Assembly (NCBI GenBank): GCA_903919165.1
Contig: CAIXHJ010000538.1
Location: 1 to 11,974 of the forward strand
Length of the DNA stretch: 11,974 nt
Direction of reading: 5' to 3'
DNA from: an uncultured Holophagaceae bacterium
GTDB taxonomy: Bacteria > Acidobacteriota > Holophagae > Holophagales > Holophagaceae
Shown: piece after piece, positions 6,439 to 11,974 of the stretch
How the letters are laid out: each line of letters opens with the position of its first letter
How positions within the stretch are numbered: position 1 is the first letter of the stretch
Program-made: the position numbers and the translations under genes
The notes under the pieces: generated by a model
Seen by the model: the letters and a program-made list of their open reading frames with translations, nothing else
What the model was told of the DNA's origin: nothing
The model's database searches: none

Positions 6439-9231
6439 ATGGACCAGCCGCAAAAGAACCTCCGGGAGGCACTTGACGCATCTGAGCGGCGAGCCGAAGG
6501 CCTCCAGGCACATCTGGATGGGACCAAGGGAATTCTTGACGCTATTTCGGAAGCCATCTACATCCAGGATGCCGAAGGACATTTCCTGGACGTCAACGAA
6601 GGCGCCATGAGGATGTACGGCCACCCGCGGGACTTCTTCATCGGAAAAACGCCGGAAATCCTCTCTGCCCCCGGACGCAACAATCTGGACGCGGTGGCCC
6701 AGGTCTTCAACAAGGCCATCCAGGGGGAGCCCCAGCAGTTCGAATTCTGGGGCCTCAAGGCCGACGGTGCCGTCTTCCCCAAAGATGTCCGCCTCTACCC
6801 CGGAACCTATCTGGGGCAGAAGGCGGTTATTGCCATTGCCCAGGATATCTCTGGGCGGAAGCGGGCCGAGCAGATCCGGGACGCCGCCTATCGGATCTCT
6901 GAGGCGGCCTTGGCTACGGTGGACCTGCAGACCCTGTACAGGTCCGTCCATGACATCCTCCGCTCCTTGATGCCGGCGGAGAATTGCTACATCGCCCTGC
7001 ATGATCTGGAAGACAACACCATCAGCTTTCCCTACTGGATCGATCAGGTGGACGAGGCCCCATCTCCCCGGCCCTTTGGTCGAGGCTTGACGGAGTACGT
7101 CATAAGGACCGGCCAACCCCAGTTCATCGATGATGATCGGTCGACCGCCCTCTTTGAAGCTGGGGAGGCCCAGTTGATAGGCTCAGATGGCCTGGCCTGG
7201 CTGGGTGTTCCCCTGCGGAATGATCGACGGGTCTATGGCGCCCTGGTCATCCAGAGTTACGAAGGGGGTCACCTGTACAAGCCCGAGGATCTTCAGATCC
7301 TCTCCTTCGTCTCGGCGCAGATTGCCATGGCCATTGAACGGAAGGCCGGAGAGTCCGCCCTTCGCCTCAGCGAGGACAAGTTTTCCCGCGCATTCCACGC
7401 CAGCCCAGATGCCATCAACATCACCCGCCTCGATGACGGGACATTCCTCGACGTGAGCCAAGGCTTCGAGAAGATCAGCGGCTGGACCAGGGAAGAAGCC
7501 ATTGGCCGGACCGTGATAGAACTGAACCTCTGGGCGAACCCCCAGGACCACCAACTGACGGTCGGGCTCATCCGGAACCAAGGCGAGTTCACGGGGCTAG
7601 AGTTCCCATTCCTCAGGAAGGACGGCAGCCTTCTCACGGGGATGATGTCCGGCAAGGTGATCGATGTGAACGGGATCCCCTGCTTGCTTTCCATCACGCG
7701 GGAGATCACAGCGTGGAAGACCACCGAAGCGGCCCTGCGTACCGCAGAACAGCGCCTGAGAACCGTCCTGGCCAACTCCCAGGCCATCATCTACCAGTTG
7801 GACCCCCGGGGGCAATTCCTCCTCTCGGAAGGCCTGGGCCTGTCGAGTCTGGGGCTGATCCCAGGGGCGGTGGTAGGGCTGAACGCCCTGGAAGTCTACC
7901 GCGATGACCCCGAGACCATCGACCAATTGCAACGGGCCCTGAGCGGGGAGTCCTCCCGCCAGATCACCCACGCGGCTGGCCGCCTCTTCGATAGCTTCAT
8001 GACCCCGGTCTTCGACAAGAACGGTCGCCTGGATAGCGTCATCGGCATCGCCGTGGACGTGACCGAGCACCAGCAGATGGAGGAGGCCCTGAGGCAATCC
8101 CAGAAGCTGGAAAGCCTGGGAATCCTGGCCGGCGGCATTGCCCACGATTTCAACAACCTGCTCACGGCGGTGCTGGGCAACCTGAATCTCGCCCAGATGC
8201 ACCTGCCCGAGGACGCCCGGGCCCAGCCATACCTCGCCAAGATGGAGGCCACTGTCCTGCGGGCCACGGAACTCACCAGGCAGATGCTCGCCTATTCGGG
8301 CCGAGGGCACTTCCTCGTGAAACCCCAGGATCTTAATGAAGCCGTGCGAGACGTCGCCCACCTTCTCGAAGTGTCCATCTCTAAGAATGTCCTCTTGAGG
8401 TTCGACCTGGAGCCCGGCTTGCCGGCGATCCAGGCGGACGCCGCGCAGATCCAGCAGGTGGTCATGAACCTGGTGACCAACGCTTCCGACGCCATCGGGG
8501 ATCGCGAAGGTGTCATCCACCTTGCCACCTCGGAGGCCGGTCTTGATGAACGGGAACTCCAATCCGCCCGCCTTGGGGAAGTCCTGGAGCCGGGGCGATA
8601 CGTCATTCTGGAGGTCACGGATACCGGGGTGGGCATGTCGCCTGACGTCATGGCGCGGATCTTTGATCCCTTCTTCACCACCAAGGCGACCGGACGCGGC
8701 CTCGGTCTATCCGCCATGCTCGGAATCCTCCGTGGCCACAAGGCCGGATTGTGGATTAAGAGTGGATTGGATCGGGGCAGTACTTTCCGCCTCTGTTTTC
8801 CCGCATCCAGTGAACGCCCCATCACCACGGCCCCAGCCATCGAGGAGGCCACTTCACACCCGCTTAGGGGCCGGGTTCTCCTGGTCGACGATGAGGAACT
8901 CATCCTCCAGACCATCGGGTCCGCCCTCAGAGCCTTTGGACTGGAAGTCCTTACGGCCGGGGACGGGCTGGAGGCCTTGGAACGATTCAAAGAATCCGTG
9001 CCGCGGCCAGACCTGGTCCTCATGGACCTCACCATGCCCCGCATGGATGGCCGGGAGGCCTTCCAGGCCATGCATGACCTGGATTCTTCCGTTCCCGTGG
9101 TCCTGAGCAGCGGCTTCACCGAACGGGACTCCCTCCAGACGCTGTCAGGAGAGGGTCCTGCAGGATTCATACAGAAGCCCTATCAGGTCAAAGAACTCCG
9201 ACAACTACTCCAGCGGGTCCTGGGAGGCTGA
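6439..9231 (+). CDS. Soluble hybrid sensor histidine kinase (PAS-GAF-PAS-PAS-HisKA-HATPase-REC)
   Basis: This 930-residue signalling kinase has no membrane segment or signal peptide, so it should sense cytoplasmic cues. Domains in order: short coiled N-terminus (1-28), PAS1 (about 29-140), GAF (about 150-302), PAS2 (about 312-428), PAS3 (about 437-545), HisKA with H569 in GGIAHDFNNLL, HATPase (N-box VVMNLVTNASDAI with N677 and N681; G1 box DTGVGM from D728; F-box IFDPFFTTK; G2 box GRGLGL at 752-757), a linker, and a receiver (acidic pair D817/D818, phospho-acceptor D863 in LMDLTMPRMDG, K913 in FIQKPYQ). All catalytic residues are present, so phosphorelay from H569 to D863 is expected. GGIAHDFNNLL plus TGRGLGL places it in the HisKA/NtrB-like class common in Deltaproteobacteria and Acidobacteriota. 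No response regulator or Hpt gene is nearby, so its output and ligand are unknown. It starts 51 bp after the permease, but the pairing may be only positional. Confidence 0.93.
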   Translation: MDQPQKNLREALDASERRAEGLQAHLDGTKGILDAISEAIYIQDAEGHFLDVNEGAMRMYGHPRDFFIGKTPEILSAPGRNNLDAVAQVFNKAIQGEPQQFEFWGLKADGAVFPKDVRLYPGTYLGQKAVIAIAQDISGRKRAEQIRDAAYRISEAALATVDLQTLYRSVHDILRSLMPAENCYIALHDLEDNTISFPYWIDQVDEAPSPRPFGRGLTEYVIRTGQPQFIDDDRSTALFEAGEAQLIGSDGLAWLGVPLRNDRRVYGALVIQSYEGGHLYKPEDLQILSFVSAQIAMAIERKAGESALRLSEDKFSRAFHASPDAINITRLDDGTFLDVSQGFEKISGWTREEAIGRTVIELNLWANPQDHQLTVGLIRNQGEFTGLEFPFLRKDGSLLTGMMSGKVIDVNGIPCLLSITREITAWKTTEAALRTAEQRLRTVLANSQAIIYQLDPRGQFLLSEGLGLSSLGLIPGAVVGLNALEVYRDDPETIDQLQRALSGESSRQITHAAGRLFDSFMTPVFDKNGRLDSVIGIAVDVTEHQQMEEALRQSQKLESLGILAGGIAHDFNNLLTAVLGNLNLAQMHLPEDARAQPYLAKMEATVLRATELTRQMLAYSGRGHFLVKPQDLNEAVRDVAHLLEVSISKNVLLRFDLEPGLPAIQADAAQIQQVVMNLVTNASDAIGDREGVIHLATSEAGLDERELQSARLGEVLEPGRYVILEVTDTGVGMSPDVMARIFDPFFTTKATGRGLGLSAMLGILRGHKAGLWIKSGLDRGSTFRLCFPASSERPITTAPAIEEATSHPLRGRVLLVDDEELILQTIGSALRAFGLEVLTAGDGLEALERFKESVPRPDLVLMDLTMPRMDGREAFQAMHDLDSSVPVVLSSGFTERDSLQTLSGEGPAGFIQKPYQVKELRQLLQRVLGG

Positions 9232-9443
9232 GCGCCGCTTAGAGCTCACATCAGGACTCGACGAGGCCGCGATGAATCCAGCCGGGATGCGCCGCAAGTA
9301 AGGGCCCAAAGGGCATGGTGGTTCATTGTTCAAGGGATCTGACGCCGCGGGGCGCCCGGCCGGCTTCATCCCTTCGGGCGAGGGGCGGCGAGGTGGGGTT
9401 TTGTGATGAACTCTAAGGCTACACTGGGAGGCTGGAGAGCCTC
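9232..9443. other. Intergenic gap between kinase and MFS gene
   Basis: This 212-bp stretch is the longest gap in the window. It holds a short hairpin (GCCC 9304-9307, AAA, GGGC 9311-9314), a larger nested hairpin (9343-9390), a possible 9-codon ORF (9272-9301) and the MFS ribosome binding site (GGAG 9434-9437, six bases before the ATG). I saw no convincing -35/-10 pair: TTGTGA at 9401 and TACACT at 9420 are only 13 bp apart. A promoter for the MFS-hutH pair probably lies here, but this is inferred from gap length alone. Confidence 0.5.
9343..9390. repeat. Nested hairpin upstream of the MFS gene
   Basis: CGCCGC at 9343-9348 pairs with GCGGCG at 9385-9390. After a 4/4-nt internal loop, CGCCCG at 9353-9358 pairs with CGGGCG at 9375-9380 around a 16-nt loop. 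TTTT follows eight bases later (9399-9402), after a G-rich stretch, so it is a poor intrinsic terminator. It could be a weak terminator for the kinase gene or a structured 5' leader for the MFS gene. In such GC-rich DNA some pairing is expected by chance. Confidence 0.4.
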
Positions 9444-10712
9444 ATGCAGTCTTCCAAACGAGCCCGGACGGCCATCTTCCTCACGGTCTTCGTCGACCTC
9501 CTGGGTTTCGGCATCGTCATCCCCATCCTTCCCCTCTATGCGCAGGCCATTGCCGACCATCCGAGCAAATGGATGGAGGGCATCAACCATTTCCTCGGAC
9601 TCAGCGGGGCCGGAACCACGCCTGGGGCCTTCTGGGCCGGGGTGGTTTTCCTCAGCTTCAGCCTCATGCAGTTCATCGCCTCACCCATCCTCGGTCGAGT
9701 GTCGGACATGGTGGGACGGAAGCCGGTGCTCTGGATCAGCCTCGTGGGTTCGGCCCTCGGGTACCTGATGCTCGCGCTCACCAGCCGCTTCGAGTGGATG
9801 CTCGCCGCCCGGATCTTGGATGGCATCACCGGCGGCAACATTTCCGTGGCGCAGGCGGCCATGGCGGACAGTTCGGAACCGGAGGAACGCTCCAAGGCCA
9901 TGGGCATGATCGGCGCCGCCTTCGGTCTGGGCTTCGTGCTGGGCCCGGCTATGGCGGGCGTCCTCAGCGGCAGCGACTTCGGCCACCACCTGCTGGCGAC
10001 CCGGGGTTGGCACCTGCCCTTTTTCGTGGCGGCGGCCCTGTCCCTCCTTGCCTCGATGATGGTCCTGTTCTGGCTCCCCGAGACACTCACAGACGAGGTG
10101 CGGGCCCGGGCCCGTTCCCACGAAAGCCGGGGCCACGCTCTGCTCAAGGCCATGAAGCGGACCGGCATGCCCCAGATCCTGGGCGTTTCCCTGCTCTCCA
10201 TGGCGGGCTTCGCCATGATGGAAGGCACCTTCGCTTTGCTGGTCCACGAGAACTTCCACTTCCACCAGCGTGAGGTGGGCTTCCTCTTCGCGGGCATCGG
10301 CGTGCTGCTGGTGATCTACCAGGGGGGGTTGGTGCGCGTGGTCGCCAGACGCATTCCAGAGCGCGTGGCCCTCATCACCGGCCTCGTGCTCATGGCCCTG
10401 TCCCTGCCGCTGCTACCGAAGGCGCCCTGGATGTGGCCCTTCCTCCTCCTCTTGATCCCGCTCTCCTGGGGTAGCGGCATGGGCAGTACCGCCGGCACGG
10501 CGCTGGCCAGCCAATTGACCCCCCCCGAGGACCAGGGGAGTCTCTTTGGCGTGATCAACGCCATGACCGGTGTGGGACGCATCATCGGCCCCGCGGTGGG
10601 AACCTTCACCTTCGCCCGCTGGGGTGGGCAGTCCACCTACACTGTCGCAGGATTGACCCTGGGCCTGGCCCTGGTGCTCGCCCTGACGATCTCCCCGAAA
10701 GAGGTTCGATGA
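9444..10712 (+). CDS. MFS transporter of the TCR/Tet (DHA1) type
   Basis: This 422-residue inner-membrane transporter has 12 predicted segments and is probably a proton antiporter. The N-terminus FVDLLGFGIVIPILPLYA (16-33) is the DHA1 TM1 motif seen in TetA-type proteins. Motif A is GRVSDMVGRKPV at 84-95 (D88, R92), motif B has R123 in ARILDGITGGN, and the antiporter motif C is GFVLGPAMAGVLSG at 163-176. The ADSSEPEERSKAMGMIGAAFG segment is typical of the TCR/Tet group. The periplasmic loop between TM1 and TM2 is longer than in classic TetA (about 25 residues, near 36-60). A charged central loop (215-240) separates the two halves. The start at 9444 has GGAG six bases upstream. The stop TGA overlaps the hutH ATG (ATGA, 10709-10712). 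Many members of this group are not tetracycline pumps, so the substrate is unassigned; coupling to hutH hints at an amino-acid or imidazole-related compound, but that is inference only. Confidence 0.9.
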   Translation: MQSSKRARTAIFLTVFVDLLGFGIVIPILPLYAQAIADHPSKWMEGINHFLGLSGAGTTPGAFWAGVVFLSFSLMQFIASPILGRVSDMVGRKPVLWISLVGSALGYLMLALTSRFEWMLAARILDGITGGNISVAQAAMADSSEPEERSKAMGMIGAAFGLGFVLGPAMAGVLSGSDFGHHLLATRGWHLPFFVAAALSLLASMMVLFWLPETLTDEVRARARSHESRGHALLKAMKRTGMPQILGVSLLSMAGFAMMEGTFALLVHENFHFHQREVGFLFAGIGVLLVIYQGGLVRVVARRIPERVALITGLVLMALSLPLLPKAPWMWPFLLLLIPLSWGSGMGSTAGTALASQLTPPEDQGSLFGVINAMTGVGRIIGPAVGTFTFARWGGQSTYTVAGLTLGLALVLALTISPKEVR

Positions 10713-11974
10713 TCCGCCTTGATGGTTGTTCCCTCACCGCACCGCTGCTGGCGCGCATCGCCCAGGGGGAAGAGGTCACGCTGGATGAGGGCGCCATGGC
10801 GCTGGTGGCCAAGAACCGGACCGTGGTGGACCGCATGGTGGCCGAGGGCCGCACCGTCTATGGCATCAACACGGGATTCGGCCAGTTCGCCACCATCGTC
10901 ATCCCCCCGGACCAACTCCAGCTGCTCCAGCTCAACCTCATCCGCAGTCACTCCGCAGGCGTGGGCGACCCCCTGCCGAAATACCAGACCCGGGCCCTCA
11001 TGGCCGCCCGCATCAACTGCCTCCTGAAGGCCCACAGCGGCATCCGACCGGAGCCCATCCGCCTGCTGACCGAGTGCCTGAACCGCGACATCGTGCCCAT
11101 CGTTCCCTGCCAGGGGAGCGTGGGGGCCAGCGGTGACCTGGCACCCCTGGCCCACATGGCGCTCCTGCTTGTCGGTGAAGGGCTTGCCTGGTCTTGCGAC
11201 CAACCCATTCCGGGCGGACAGGCGCTGGCCGAAGCTGGTCTTGCGCCTGTGATCCTTCAAGCCAAGGAAGGTCTTGCCCTCATCAACGGCACCCAACTCA
11301 TCACCTCCCTTGGCAATCTGGCCGTGGAGAAGTTCAACCGGCTGGCAAACCTGGCGGACGAGATCGCCGGCCTCAGCTTGGAGGCCCTGCGCGGAAGCCG
11401 CCGGGCCTTCGATCCCCGCATCCACGCCACCAGGGCCCATCCCGGGCAAATTTTGGTCGCCGATCGCATGCGTAGCCTTCTCGGCGAGTCCAGCGCCATC
11501 GCGGAGAGTCATCGCGACTGCCACCGGGTGCAAGACGCCTATAGCCTGCGCTGCATCCCCCAGGTGCACGGCGTGACCCGTGACGCCCTGGCCTTTGCCG
11601 GGGCCATCCTGGAGCGGGAACTCAACAGCGCCACGGACAATCCCATGATCTTCACCGATACCCAGGAATCCCGGTCTGGCGGCAACTTCCACGGCCAATA
11701 CCCCGCCTTCGCCTGCGATGTGCTCGCCATCGCCGCCGCCGACCTGGCCAGCATGTCCGAGCGTCGGCAGGAGCGCCTGGTGAATCCTGCCTATTCGGAT
11801 CTTCCAGCCTTCCTCACTCAGAACGGCGGCCTCGAATCGGGCTTCATGATGGCCCACGTCACCTCCGCAGCCCTGGTCAGCGAGATGAAGGGCCTGGCCA
11901 ATCCCGCCTGCGTGGACACGATCCCCACCAGCGCGGGCAAGGAGGACCACGTGAGCATGGGCCCCATCTCCGCG
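10709..11974 (+). CDS. hutH: Histidine ammonia-lyase, 5' part (3' end outside window)
   Basis: The frame is open from ATG 10709 to the window end, giving 422 of about 500-510 residues. HutH removes ammonia from L-histidine to give urocanate, the first step of histidine breakdown to glutamate. The MIO cofactor triad A140-S141-G142 lies in GSVGASGDLAPLAH. Compared from memory with Pseudomonas putida HutH, the active-site residues appear at a constant offset of minus 2: Y51, H81 (RSHSAGVG), N193, Q275, Y278, R281, F327 and E412 (KEDHVSM). H81 and E412 favour histidine over phenylalanine or tyrosine. GAGG at 10701-10704 is four bases before the ATG, inside the MFS gene. The C-terminal half (PQVHG, GNFHGQYP, ERRQERLVNP, LPAFL) looks more like animal-type HAL than the Pseudomonas form. 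hutU, hutI and the rest of the pathway are not in view and may lie downstream. Confidence 0.95.
   Translation, partial: MIRLDGCSLTAPLLARIAQGEEVTLDEGAMALVAKNRTVVDRMVAEGRTVYGINTGFGQFATIVIPPDQLQLLQLNLIRSHSAGVGDPLPKYQTRALMAARINCLLKAHSGIRPEPIRLLTECLNRDIVPIVPCQGSVGASGDLAPLAHMALLLVGEGLAWSCDQPIPGGQALAEAGLAPVILQAKEGLALINGTQLITSLGNLAVEKFNRLANLADEIAGLSLEALRGSRRAFDPRIHATRAHPGQILVADRMRSLLGESSAIAESHRDCHRVQDAYSLRCIPQVHGVTRDALAFAGAILERELNSATDNPMIFTDTQESRSGGNFHGQYPAFACDVLAIAAADLASMSERRQERLVNPAYSDLPAFLTQNGGLESGFMMAHVTSAALVSEMKGLANPACVDTIPTSAGKEDHVSMGPISA

Noticed and set aside
9403..9768. 121-residue + strand open frame across the MFS start
   Set aside because: It is out of frame with the MFS protein, Ser/Pro/Arg-rich and without motifs; the MFS frame at 9444 has clear membrane segments and family motifs.
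9444..10712. Calling the MFS gene a tetracycline resistance gene (tetA)
   Set aside because: TCR/Tet-type motifs alone do not show drug specificity, the TM1-TM2 loop differs from classic TetA, there is no tetR nearby, and the gene is coupled to hutH.
10637..11950. 437-residue open frame on the - strand opposite hutH and the MFS end
   Set aside because: It is antisense to a protein with every HutH active-site residue. Its translation is low-complexity Gly/His/Gln-rich, as expected from a GC-rich shadow frame.
1..11974. CRISPR array, prophage, insertion sequence or defence island
   Set aside because: There are no regularly spaced repeats, no transposase, integrase, nuclease or restriction genes, and no composition break. 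All seven genes are metabolic, transport or signalling genes.

Overview
The window is 11,974 bases of dense, GC-rich bacterial chromosome. It carries seven protein genes, all on the + strand, and gaps are short (8, 117, 50, 2, 51 and 212 bp, plus one 4-bp overlap). The first and last genes are cut by the window edges. No tRNA, rRNA, CRISPR array, insertion sequence, integrase or phage gene was seen. The high GC, the frequent GGAGG-type ribosome binding sites and the style of the PAS/GAF hybrid kinase fit an Acidobacteriota (Holophagae, Geothrix/Holophaga-like) or a deltaproteobacterial-type genome. This placement is inference, because the window has no rRNA or other marker that settles it.

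Layout. (1) 1-3404: 3' end of gltB followed 8 bp later by complete gltD, the two subunits of NADPH-type glutamate synthase (ammonia assimilation, GS-GOGAT cycle). (2) 3405-3521: a 117-bp gap holding two strong hairpins, including a perfect 10-bp inverted repeat. This gap probably separates the glt operon from what follows. (3) 3522-4355: ispE, the GHMP kinase of the MEP isoprenoid pathway. (4) 4406-6387: a two-gene ABC-2-type exporter (ATPase, then permease) with a 2-bp gap. (5) 6439-9231: a large soluble hybrid histidine kinase, PAS-GAF-PAS-PAS-HisKA-HATPase-REC, with no partner regulator in the window. (6) 9232-9443: a 212-bp gap with a nested hairpin and a possible 9-codon leader ORF. (7) 9444-11974: a TCR/Tet-type MFS transporter whose stop codon overlaps the start of hutH (histidine ammonia-lyase, cut by the window end).

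How the genes work together. gltB and gltD form one enzyme. The ABC ATPase and permease form one exporter. The MFS transporter and hutH are translationally coupled, so a shared transcript is very likely, but what the transporter moves is not shown. GltBD makes glutamate from 2-oxoglutarate and glutamine, and HutH opens the route from histidine back to glutamate, so nitrogen metabolism appears at both ends. Nothing in the sequence shows joint control.

I looked for an undescribed system and did not find a convincing one; this is mostly housekeeping sequence. The points most worth a second look are the hairpin pair after gltD, the MFS-hutH coupling with its structured leader, and a HutH whose C-terminal half resembles the animal-type enzymes.
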